NCBI RefSeq assembly: GCF_027409185.1
Contig: NC_084463.1
Location: forward strand, 51,082,907 to 51,146,906
Length of the DNA: 64,000 bases
Reading direction: 5' to 3'
Origin: Cynocephalus volans
Lineage: Eukaryota; Chordata; Mammalia; Dermoptera; Cynocephalidae
Shown here: positions 13,701 to 26,200 of the stretch, piece after piece
Layout: each line of letters starts with the position of its first letter
Numbering within the stretch: position 1 is the first letter of the stretch
Notes under the pieces: generated by a model
What the model was told of the DNA's origin: nothing
The model's database searches: none
Seen by the model: the letters and a program-made list of their open reading frames with translations, nothing else
Position numbers and translations under genes: made by a program

Positions 13701-16700
13701 TTTCCCTGGGGCATTTGCCAAAAACAGAGGTAATTACTGAACTTATTTATGGCTGCCTGAGGCAGTGGAGGACAGTTGCAGCAAACAATAGTCTAACCAA
13801 AAGCTTAAAAGGAAAAGCTGGGGAATGAAATGTCCACAGGGACCTTTGAAGCTCAACAAAAAAGAGATCCATACAACACATCATACTGAAAGCCAAAGAC
13901 AGAGAATCTTGAAAACAGCAAAGAGAAGCAGCTCATCACATATAAGGAATCCTCAAAGGTTAGCTAATTTCTTATCAGAAATCATGGAAGCTAGAAAGCA
14001 ATGAGATAACATATTTAAACTGCTTGAAAGAGAAAAAAAAAGACACCTATCAACCATGAATTTTATACCTAGCAAAAACGTCCTTCAAAAATGAAGGAGA
14101 AATTAGTATATTCTCAGATAAACAAAAACTGAGAAGTTTGTTGTGAGTAGACTCGTCTTGCAAGAAATACCAAAGGAGTCATCAGATTGAAATAGAAAGA
14201 CACAAGACAGTAACTTGAAGCCATATGAAAAAATAAGACATGATAGTAATAGCTACATAGGTAAATATACAAATATAAGGTAGTATTATGGCATTTTTAG
14301 TTTGTAACTCTTTTTTTTCCCCTATCTGATTTAAAATATAAATGCATAAAATAATACTTAAAAATGTATGCTAAGGGGCAGAATGTATACTTGTGACTAT
14401 AATTGCATAAAACTGGGATGGGCAAAACTATAAAGGAGCAGAGTTTTTGTATACTCTTGAAATTAAGTTGGTATGAATTCTGAGTGTTATGAAGTTAAGA
14501 TGTTAATTATAACCCCCAGGGTAACCACTAAGAAAAAAACTAAAAAATATACAGAAAAGAAATGAGCAGGGAACAAAAAGGGTACACCTGAAAAAAATCA
14601 ACTAATCATTAATAAGGCAGTAAATGAGGAACTGAAGAACACAAACAATATAACATATAGAAAGCAAATAGCAAAACAGCAGAAGTCCTTTCTCATCAGT
14701 ATTACTTTAACTAGCAAAGAGATACACTCCAGTTTAAATGCAGATATTAGGAAATAGATTACAAAGAAAAAAAAAAAAAAGCCATGACCCAGTTGTCTAC
14801 AAGAGATTCACTTTAAATACAAAGATATAAATATGAGGGCACTTCTAAAAGTTCACGGAAAGATTAGCATTATCTTTTAATTCAATTTTTCCATGAACTT
14901 TCTGAAGTATCTTCACAGGTTGAAAGTACGATGTTCCATACAGATAGCAACAAAAAGGGAACTAGAATGGCTATACAAAGGTCAGACAAAACAGACTTTA
15001 AGACAAAAACTGTTAGAAGAAACAAAGAATATTATATATTGATAAAAGAGACAATATCTAAAGAAGACATAGCAATTATAATTATACACATACCTAACAA
15101 CAGAGTACCAGAATATACAAAGTGAAAACTAAAAAACTTAAAGAAAGGAAGTAAAAGTTTACAATAATAGTGGGAGACTTCAACACCCAGTTTCAATAAT
15201 GGACAGAACAAGTAGACAAAGGTCAAATTTTTAAACAGAACAACACTATAAACCAACTAGACCTAACTGGCTAATGTAGAATATTCTGCCCAGCAATAGA
15301 AGAATACACATTTCCCTCAAGTGTATATGGAATACTGTCCAGGATAGGCCATAAGACGTGTCAATCAATTTAAAAAGATTGAAATTAGTTAAATTACCTT
15401 CTCTGACTACAATGGAATGGAGCTAGAAAACAATAACAGAAAGAAATCTGGAAAATTCACAACTATGTGGAAATTAAGCAACACATCCTTAAACAAGAAT
15501 TTAAAAGGATTATTAATGGCTGGCCGGTTGGCTCAGTTGGTTAGAGCATGGTGAAATAACACCAACATCAAAAGATTCAGATTCCTCATACTGGCCTGCC
15601 ACCAATAAATACATAAATAGAAAATCAGAAAATATATTAAGATAGATGAAAATAAAAACACAACATACCAAAACTTATGAGAGGAAACCAGTGCCCAGAG
15701 GGAAATTCATAGCTATAAAGGCCCACATTATAAAAAGATAAAAGATCCCAAATTAATAACCTAGCTTAACACCTAAGGAATTAGAAAAAGAAAAACAAGC
15801 TGAACCTAAAGTTACCAGAAGGAAGTCAATAATAAAGACTAGAGCAGAGATAAAAGAAATAGAGAATAGAAAAAACAATAAAAGAATCCAGGAAACCAAA
15901 AGTTGATTCTTTGAAAGTATCAATGAAATTGACAAACCATTAGCTAGACTAACCAAGAAAAAAGAGAGAAGGCTCAAATTATTAAAATCAGAAATAAAAG
16001 TGGGACATCAATACAGACTTTACAAAAATGAAAAGAATTGTAAAATTATACTATGAACAAGTGTATGTCATCAAATTACATAATCTAGATGAAACGGACA
16101 AATCCCTAGAAACAAACTACCAAAACTGACTCAAGAAGAAATAGAAAATCTAAAGAGACCTGTAACAAGTGAAGAGATTGAACTAGCAATCAAAAGCAGG
16201 ATAAGAGACATCCAGATCAGAAATTAAAAAGTAAAACTATGTGTATTCACAGATAACATGATCTTATATTGAGAAAATCCTAAGGAGTTCACTAAAGAAC
16301 TACTAGAGATAATAAAAAAGTTCAGCAAGGTTGTAGGGTATAAGACCAGTATATAAAAATCAATTCTATCTCTGTACATTAGCAAAGAACATTCCAAACC
16401 TGAAATTAAGAAAACAATTCCATATACTGTAGCACCAAAACAATTAAATACTTACCAATTAATTTACAAAGCAAGTTTAAGTCTTATACACCGAACATTA
16501 CAAAACACCATTGAATGAAATTTTAAAAGACATAAATAAATAGAAAGCCATCCCATATTCGTGGATTAGAAGATTTACGTTAAGATGCAGTTAATGCCTC
16601 TGACCCCCCTGCCTGACACGCTTGAGTCAATCCTCAGAGACCCCATGCCAGGGCCCTCTGCCACTAAGGTTGGCTGGGCCTCCACCCCACCAAGCCAGCT

Positions 16701-19700
16701 CTGCCCTCCTTCCCTGACCTTCCTCATTACCCAAACCCCAGTCTCAGCAGCCATAATTCACAGGAAGGAGCATGGACAGGTTTATGGGGCAGCTCCTCAG
16801 CACAGCCCTGGAAGCTACTACTACGACACCCACTTTACAGATGAGAAAACTGAGGCACACAGAGGTCAACTGCATTAGTTTCCTGAGGCTACTATAACAA
16901 ATGACCACAAGCTGGGTAGCTTAAAACAGAAGTTTCTCCTCTCCCTGGTCGGGAGGCAAGAAATCCAAAATCAAGGTGTGGCAGAGCTGTGTTCTTCCCG
17001 AGGCTTGTGAGGAAGATCCTTTCTGCCTCTCCAGTTTCTGGAGGCTCCAGGAGTTCCTGGGCTTGTGGCTGCATCACTCCAATTTCTGCCTCTGTCTTCA
17101 TGTGGCCTTCTCCTCTATGTCTGTGTCTGCTTTTCTGTCTCTTATGACACTTGTCGCTGGATAATCCAGGATAATCTCATCACAAGACTTCACTTAATTA
17201 CATCTGCAAAGACCTTATTTCCAAACAGGTTCCATCCTGAGGTTCCAGGTGGGGCCTCACAACTCTGTGCACACTCTGACCCCCTCCTCCAGCCTGCCCC
17301 AGAGCAGGGGCTCCCAAAACTGGGTGTGGGCCTCAGGCCACTCCTGCAGCACAGGGCCTCCAGCAGGGCCAAGCCTGCCACTCCCACCATGGGCCCACCT
17401 CCTCCTCTCTCTATGTCCCCCTCCTGAGGCTGCAAAGCCAGGGGCTCACTCTCCTGGGCTGCCTCAAGCTGTGCACAGCCATGAGACTCCCAGGGAGCCA
17501 GGGAGGCATCAGGGCCAATACTCGGGCTTCCAGGAGAGCTTTTGTTTCCCAAATAGAAGAGACGCAGCTGGGGTAGAATTCCTGTAGGTAGAATTCAGAG
17601 AACGCCCCCAAACACTGAATCTAGTGAAGCAGTCCCACAGGTGGAATGAAGGTCTCAAATGAGGTCACTTGAAGTTGATCAAAAGAGAGATTATCCTGGG
17701 TGGGCCTGACCTAATCAGGTGAAGCCTTAATCGGGAGGAGGCTCTTCCTTGCAAAAAGAGATTCGAAGCAAGATAGATTCTCCATCACTTCCCTAAAGTT
17801 TGCGAGGGCCACATGGCAAGGAATGAAGCTGGCCCAAGCGATCTGACGGCAGCCCCCTGGCTGACACTGGCAAGGAAACGGGGCCTTGGGCCCACAGACC
17901 CACAACGGCAGGGAACTAAATTCTGCCAACAGCTTGGATGAGCTTGGAAGAGGAACTGAGAGAACACAGCCAGCAGGCACCTTGATTTCAGCCTTAAGAC
18001 CCAGAGGAGAGGACCCCCCTACACTGTGCCCGGACTTGTGACTTGCAGAACTGTGAGCTACTAAATGAGTATTGTTTTAAACCACTAAGCTTGCGATCAT
18101 TTGTTACACAGCAGTTAAAAATAAAAATTAACACACACACCCCCTTCCACATTCTTTCCGCCTTGAATGTGATGGCTGGAGCTGTGGAAGGAATCTTGTG
18201 ACCTTGAAGAAATAAGCATTTGAAGGAAAAAGGTAATATACTCAGGATGGCAGAGAAACAGAGCCTGTGTCCTTGTGACAGAATGTTAAAAGGTCCCTGA
18301 GGTGTCTGGCCTCCCTGCATCCGCACCCCTCTACAACAGGATGTGCCACTCCCTCAGTGACAGCAGGGTCGATGTCTCTATGCCCTTGGAGCTAGGCTGG
18401 CCTTATGCTTAGCTTTGAGCAATAGAACATGGAGAAGGTAACTTCTGGGACTCCTGAGGAAAGAGCTTAACAATCCTCATTGATTCTACTATTCCCTGCA
18501 GGGAATCCAGCCACCACAAAAAGAAGCTCAGAGTATACACATGGAGAACACCACCCTGGGAATGAGATGTCACAAGAAGAGAGCAACCACAGAGGAAAGA
18601 CACAGGAGTGAGGCCAGCCAATGTCACAAGAAGAGAGAGGCCCCTCATCCCTAGCCAATCCTCGTCCACTGGAGCCATCCCAAATGGGACTTTAGATGCA
18701 CTGAGGCCTGGGTGGAGCCCTTAGCCCACCCAAGGCCTCGTGAAGCACAGATGAGCCAACCTGCTAAGTCCTGCCTGAATTCCTGCTCCACAGAATCCTA
18801 GACATAAACTGATCTTTCAAGCCTCTAAGTTTTGGGGTGATTTGTTACTTGGCAGCAGATAGCTAGCTGACACAGGTCCTCATGTGGCAACTGAGCTCTG
18901 CCCCAGCCCACACTGGAACCCTTCCTCCAGGCTTGTCCCCAGGAGACAGTTAAATGTCTGCTTGATCAACTGACCTGTGACATCCAGATGGAAGGAGACA
19001 CTCTGGCCCCCAGCCTTGCAGCTGTACTCCCCAGCATCTGCCTTCCCCACCTGCTGCACCACCAGCCGCCGCGTGCAACCCGTGGCCTCCATTCGCACCA
19101 CTGAGCTGGGGCTCAGCTTCTTCCCATCCTTGTACCATGTCACCTCTGTCTGGGCCTGGGCCACCTCGCAGCTCAGTGCGGTGCTGGCCCCTGCCTCAGC
19201 CTTCACCTTGCTGTGTGCAGGCTGCTCCTTGGTGAACACCACCTTGGGCTCTGGGGACAGACAAAGAGGGACACAGGGTCAGAGACTCTAGACCACAAAA
19301 ACTGAAGTTTCAGATTCAGAGAGTGTTCAGACCAGAGCCGGCTGATGACAAGCCCTCTGTGCCCAGGAACAGCAGACTCGCAAACCAGTCATGGGGTTTG
19401 AGCAACAAGAGAGGACACATTTTGGAGGCTTCAAGAGTGAGCCATGGGGAGAATTTCCAAAGTCCTATCAGCAACATGCAGCAGACCCCAAGGTCCAAAA
19501 GGACTACAACTTCTAAAAAATAAAATAAAATAAAAAAGCACTGCCCAGGCAGAGCACCCCTTTGAAAGGAAAAGCTGCTGGTACCACATGTAAAGCCCAC
19601 GTGCTGCGGAGACTTAAATAAACAGTGTGAGAACCAAGAAAACCTGGAGGATTACAAATGTAGACACTCTCTCGGGTTTGGCTTGAAAAACACAGGACAT

Positions 19701-20188
19701 TTGGGCAACTCTCTCCCATGCAACCAAATAAACCACGACCCAAGAAGACCCCCTGTCCCACCAGCTGCTTCTCTCCTGGCCTGCACTAAAGCCAGAGCCA
19801 CACTGTACCTGCCTGGATTTCCCTTTCACACCAAAAGGAAGCCTTGTACACTGAAAAAAATGCTTACCATTTTTCTTAACGAGAATGAAATTCACATGGG
19901 GTGATACACACAGAGCAGGTGCAAGAGTCAGTGAGTTATCACAGTTACATGCACCTGTACAACCCACGGCCCAGGCAAGGCCTGCCTGCCTCTCCCCTCA
20001 AAAACAGGTACATTCTCATTCCCAGCCCAGAACCTCTGCCTGTTCTTGAACCTCAGATAGATGAAATCACATAGAACACAGAGTTTCCTTTTAGTCAGCA
20101 TATGAGGGCTGGCCAGTTAGCTCAATTTGTTACAGTGTGATTCTTATAACATCAAGATCCAGGTTTGATTCTGTACTGGCCAGCTGCC

Positions 20189-20219
<31 letters not shown>

Positions 20220-23200
20220 CTACAATAATGCAAAAATGCTGATTAAATTGAGGCACACCAAAATGCATCACCATCACCCTACCCTAACCCTAACCCTACC
20301 CATCCATACACATGCACCCTACCTGACCCTACAGAAGCTCCAGTTTAAAATTTTTTAGTTGTTTTTTCCCCTCTGGCATCTGCCTTCCTATTACTAAATA
20401 ATATACACATGCTGTTGACCAGGGAGTTATAAAGAATATGTATAAAATAAAGAAAAAGCAAATACAATACAGTGGACACCCACATATCCCCACCTGGTAA
20501 AGAGAGAAAAACACCATCATCATGCTTCCCAGTCCCTCAGAGGTAACCCTAGCCTGAATCCTGCTTGGGGGATTCCTGGCTTGTGTTTGTTGTCTCACCA
20601 CATGTGTTTACTGAGCATGGATTTGCAAGCCAGGCTGCTCTGATCCCAACCTCTGCTCAGCCATTTACTGGCTGTGTGACCTGGAAGAAGTTACCTAACT
20701 TCTCTGTTTGTCAGCTTCCTGATGTCTAAAATAGAATGACAATTGAGGACTCACACCATTGAGGTGTGCAACATGATCAGAGAAAAGTGTCCCCAGGAAA
20801 TCCCAGGCAGGAGACCAGTGGCAGCTGTTATGTTCTATTGTTGTTGCTATTATTAAACACATAAAAGTTATGCTGGGCTCTGTTTCTTCCTTTTCTACTT
20901 CAACCACATGTTCATGAGCTCACTCCCTTTTAACCTGATAAATATCTCTACACTCATTGTCACTGTGCATGGTATTCCATCACACAAACAGGTAACAATT
21001 ATACCATTGATAGACATTTGGGTTACATTCATTTTGGTTTTTGCTATCACAATCGTTTTTGATTTGGTTGATTTTTGTTAACACTTAAATGCTATTAAGC
21101 ATATAGGGTTATATTTCCTTGTGCTTTAACCAGTAATTTTAGTTCTCAGTAGGAGGGTTTATTCAAATCACAAGGCCCACCATGACCCAAAACAGAAGCC
21201 CTTTACACCTGTTTGTTTACATCTGCATTTCTGGGCTACACTCTGGAGAACTTCCTCAGATCTATCCTCTATTTTGCAAATCCTCTCTTCAGCTGTGTCT
21301 ACCGTATTTAGCTACTAAGCCATCCCATGTTTTTAAATTTCAATTTCCATACTTTCATTTCTGTCCTATTTGATTCTTTTTCTTTTTTATAGTTTCTTAG
21401 CCTTTCTTTATGCTCTGATTTCTTTATATTTTCAGTCACTTTAAACATACTTGTGTCAAACTATTCATCTGACCAATTCTATCACCGTTAGCTCACAAGG
21501 ACTCTTGTGAGCTAACAGTCTGCTATTACTGGGCTGTGGGGGAAGCCATCACATTACATAATGTTATGTCTGGTGACCCTTGCCAAGTGTTCTGTAATTT
21601 TTATTTACGAGCTCAACCATCTACAATTGAGATATAGATGTTCAGGAACCCAGCGGGGCCCTGGCAGAGGTCGTGGGCATGACCTTCCAGGATGGTTCCA
21701 CATTCACCTCTGACAAGCATCAGAGGTGTGTTGCCAGCTTGAGGCCACATTCTGTGCTGATTCCTTGGTTTGGGGGTCCTGGACCATGACAGAAGGTATT
21801 ACAAAGCAAACAACAGTACACACAAGGAGAGACAGGCCAGGGCTCACAATCATGGAAGACACTACAAGCTTCTTTGCTTCCCCTCAAGCCTGTGGGCAGA
21901 CCTTCTCCAGCTGCCTTCTCACAGCGTGGGTCATGGGATCTCAGTCCCAGCACCCCTCTTTCTATAGCCTGAGGCCCTCAAACCTGTCGTGGGCAACCTC
22001 AACACAGCCCCCTACACCCAGAGCGCACCAGCACTAATGGCTAATGGCTGAGTTCACCGCTTTCTCTTACTTTTTGGCTCTTGAGCGATCTCTCCTATTT
22101 TCTTCAAAGTTCCCTGCACTGTGATTTCATATTACAAGGAGTTTTGTAGAGGGTGGGTTTCTCAAAATTCAAATGAAGTTCTAGAAAAGGCAAATTAATC
22201 TATGGGGATAGAATTAGAACAGTGGCTGTTTGGGGCAGGAGAGAGAATTACCTGCAAAAGGGTACACAGAACTTTCTAGAGTAATGAAAATGTTCTATAT
22301 CTTGATGGGGACATCGGGGTTACATGGGGTCCACATTTTCCAAAACCTCTCAAACTGTACACTTAAGATCTGTGCATAAGTTACACCTCAACAAATGATT
22401 ATTAAAAAATTGTTGGAACCAGAGCTTCCTTAATTTTTATGATGAGATAATAACAACTTCCTATGTGCAATCCAATATTACACTGGAAATTCTGACTCAG
22501 GCACCAAGATAAAGTGAATATGATACTCCAAAATAAGAAGCCAGGTGGAGGGGTTGGCCGGTTAACTCAGCTGGTTAGAGCGTGGTGTTGTAACACCAAG
22601 GTCAAGAGTTCAGATCCCCATACCGGCCAGCCACCAAAAAAAAAAAAAAAGAAAAAGAAAAGAAAAAAGAAAGCAGGTGGAGAGACAAATCTTTTTTTTT
22701 TTTTTTTTTTTTTAAGATGAATGGTAAGGGAATCTTAACCCTTGACTTGGTGGTGTCAGCACCACACTCTCCCAAGTGAGCCAACCGGCCATCTCTATAT
22801 AGGGATCCATGGCCTTGGTGTTATCGGCACCACACTCTCCCAAGTAAGCCCAAGAGACAAATCTTTAAAGAAGTTAACAAAAAAAGAAAAACTAACAAAA
22901 ACAAACCCCACCCCACCCCCAAAAAAGTGGTTTCACAGATTTGAACCTCTCTCCATACGTAGGATAGGAACGGATCTCAGCATGAGAAGCATGGAGGAAG
23001 GGTCTGGGGAGAGGAACTCTCTAGAGAGATCGGCGCTGTGGGTCCCACCCCACACCACACATGGAGCACAGAGGGGAGAGGGCTTCCCCCCGCCCACCCC
23101 AACCACAACAGTCACCTCCAGGGGACACACAGAGCACACAGGGGCACCTTGCACTGGCTCAGACAGTCTTTCCCCATCCCCACGCTCTGCAAGCCACGCC

Positions 23201-26200
23201 TGCAGCTTGAGACTGACAGCGGTGAGTGGAGCCAAGCAGAAGACACCTTCCCAAGCTGGTCACCGGTGCCCACAGCATTCTGCCTCTAGCCTGGAAAACC
23301 TCAAAACTAAGGTGGGACTGGCCAGCAGCTCCACCATAGCAATATCTCCAGATCGTTGGGGTAGCAGATGTGTGGGGGCATCTATGGGCTAGTTGTGGGC
23401 CAAGTGTGGGGCAGTAGGAAGGGTTTGGGGAAGTGCAATAGGACAGAGCATTCAACAGAGAGAAGGTGAAGACATCTCCAAGGTTTAGGAACTGAGGAAG
23501 GAGATCAGGGTGGATCAGAGGAAAGCACGACCCCAGGAGGACACAGCTGGGGCAGATCCTCAGAGGGCAGGTGGGTGCACTGCTGTCAAACCCTGCCCAA
23601 GAGGGTCATTCTAACCACCTGGCAGGACCAGACAGCAAGTCATCTTAGAGCAACACTGGTTAAGTGAGAATTGCCAGCCCCTCCCCTGATTTTTATCCTG
23701 GAGGAGACAGAAACTGCAAGTAGCTGCCTGGGCCAGGAGTGGCAAGAGAGAGGAGACTGTCCCCTCCCACTAAGGCTGGGAGGAGACCCCAAAGCCCCAC
23801 ACAGAGCTGGAAGACACACACAGAACTACAGGGGACGAAGGCCTCCCAGTGGTCAACTGAAACTCTGGTGCCTGAAATTGAACACACATGTCAGCAACGG
23901 AAGAATAAAGACAAAAGTCACAGACCTATTTCGGTGGTGGCAAGACAACTGGCTTTGGCATGATTTACAATTCCTTGGATTATGCAAAGAAAAATGAACC
24001 CAAATACACATGGCCTGTATGAGAAAAAAACACCTGAAGAAAACAATGAAAGGAATGCAAGAACAGAATGAAGAAAATCAGCGGGACCGCAAAGGCCAAT
24101 GTTGGTGCTAGCAAAAATGGTTAGAGAGCAGTGTTATGACACCAAGGTCAAGGGATCAAATCCCTGGATAGACCAGCTGCCAGGAAAAAAAAAAGCAGGA
24201 GTAAAGATTCTGCAATGACTTTATCTGCAGTGATTGTGCAAATTTTTCACAAGAGAATTAATAAACTGTAAAAAACTTAAAAAAAAAAATCACAGATCTT
24301 AACCAGGTGCAGGAAAAAGACTACTATCACCAAATAAATAAAAAAGGGGCCTTGGATGACAAAGCGCAGCATTTTTTGACTGTACACCAGGAATACCCAA
24401 TTTTTTTCAAAGCATTGATTACAAAGTAGAATAACATCCCCCCCAGTTCAGGAGCAAATGATACACATGGGTTAAGTGCACACAGGGTGCAAGGTGACAA
24501 TAGATACTCTGTCAAGTAGACAGGCACTGGTCACACTGTCAGGAGACCCACCTGCGACATCCAGGTGGAAGGAGACCCTCTGGCCCCCGGCCTCACAGCT
24601 GTACTCTCCAGCATCCGCCTTCCCCAACTGCTGCACCACCAGCCGCCGTGTGCAGCCCGTGGCCTCCATGCGCACCCTTGAGCTTGAGATCAGCTTTTTC
24701 CCATCCTTGTACCACGTCACCTCCGTCTGGGCCTGGGCCACCTCGCAGCTCAGTGTGGCATTAGCCCCCGCCTCAGCCTTCACCTCACTGCGCACAGGCT
24801 GATCCTTGGCGAACACTGCCTTGGGCTCTGGAACAGACAAGGAGGGACACAGGGTCAGAGACTCCAGACCAGCCTCAGCCCATCTCTCAGGGCCTGGGGC
24901 TCACTTGGAGCTGGCAGTGGCCGAGACAGGACCATCATGAGTAAGTGCCATGGCATGATAACACACACACAGGTTCCATCTGTGAACAACTAGAGCTGTG
25001 TGCTGTGAAGCTGCACATGAGGAGGCCGAGGTGCACCCGACCTCCTCACGGCTCTCAGCACTTCCAGCTCCGCTCTGAGGTCTGTGGGTGCACGTGCTGT
25101 CACAGCCCAGGAGACCACCACAGCCAGGCCCTGTCTCTTGATAATGCCACTGTCCTGTCGTTTGGGGACCAGACTTGGACCCTTCCCTGCCTAAGGTCTC
25201 CCAGGCCTCCCAGGCAGTTCCCTCTCCCCGCCTCTTCCCACCACTCAGGGGCCAAAGAGAGCAGGACAGGAGGCAAAGCCTGAAAAGATGCGCCCACCTT
25301 GAGCACCAAACCAGAAACCTGCATCAGTGTTGGCCAAGGCTACAGAGGAAGTGCAAGAGAGCTGAGTGCCAGGTGTGGGCCAGTCAGGAGAGAGTTGGGT
25401 GCCAGTGTTAACCAATCAGTAGAGAACTGAGTGCCAGTGTGGACCAATTGAGAGGGAGCTAAGTGTCAGTGTGGGCTAATCAGGACAGAGCTGAGTACCA
25501 GGGATGGACCAGTCAAGACAGAGCTGAGTACTAGGTGAACCAATTGGGAGAGAGCTGAGTACCAGGCGTGAGCCAATCAGGAGACAGTTGGGTGCCAGCA
25601 TAGGACAATCAGTAGAGAGCTGAGTGCTAATGTGGACCAACTGGGAGAGAGCTGTGTCGATGTCAGCCAATCAGGACAGAGCCAGCTGCCAGGTATGGGC
25701 CTTGCAGAAGAGAGCTGACTGCCAGGTGAGGCCAACAGGAAAGAGGTGGCTATGTGTGGCCTCCTGTCCCCAGGCTCAGTGACAGGGTGGGAGAAGGACA
25801 TGAAGAGGGAAGGACAGATGGACAGATGGTGACCACCAACAGGCCAAGCACAGGCTTGCGGAGCTTCAGGGCCCAGGTAGTAGGGACTATGCAGGCAGAG
25901 GTGAGCCCTGCACCTGCAGGACATACTCTCCAGTCACTAGACGGCCTTTTTCCAGATACCCCAACACCTCACAGAGGGGTATTAGATCACATCACACCTC
26001 ACATTCACCAGCCAATGTCACCACACTGTCCCCATCACCCCAGTCTAGCCCTCACCAGGACGCACACAGAAGTCAGCTCAGCCCGTGGCTGGCTCTGGTC
26101 TCATGACACAACAACGTGAGCCTGGGAGCTCCTGGATGGAGCTGGGGACACAGATGTTAGGCAATGAAGAGAGAGGATACTAGAGCCTCACAGCGCACTG

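Larger units (their letters stand above)
13250..16545 (+). mobile_element. Second LINE-1 (L1M) copy, ORF1/ORF2 remnants
   Basis: L1 sequence restarts: 13870-14180 again resembles the segment near 10840-11160 (TACCTAGCAAAAACGTCCTT, AATGAAGGAGAAATTAGTAT). ORF2-like text runs to about 16545. 13250-13870 is less clear. A MITE (14833-14917) and a SINE (15518-15604) interrupt it. Confidence 0.75.

Noticed and set aside
22742..23392. 216-residue plus-strand frame
   Set aside because: It starts in an antisense SINE and continues into intronic DNA without any recognisable domain.
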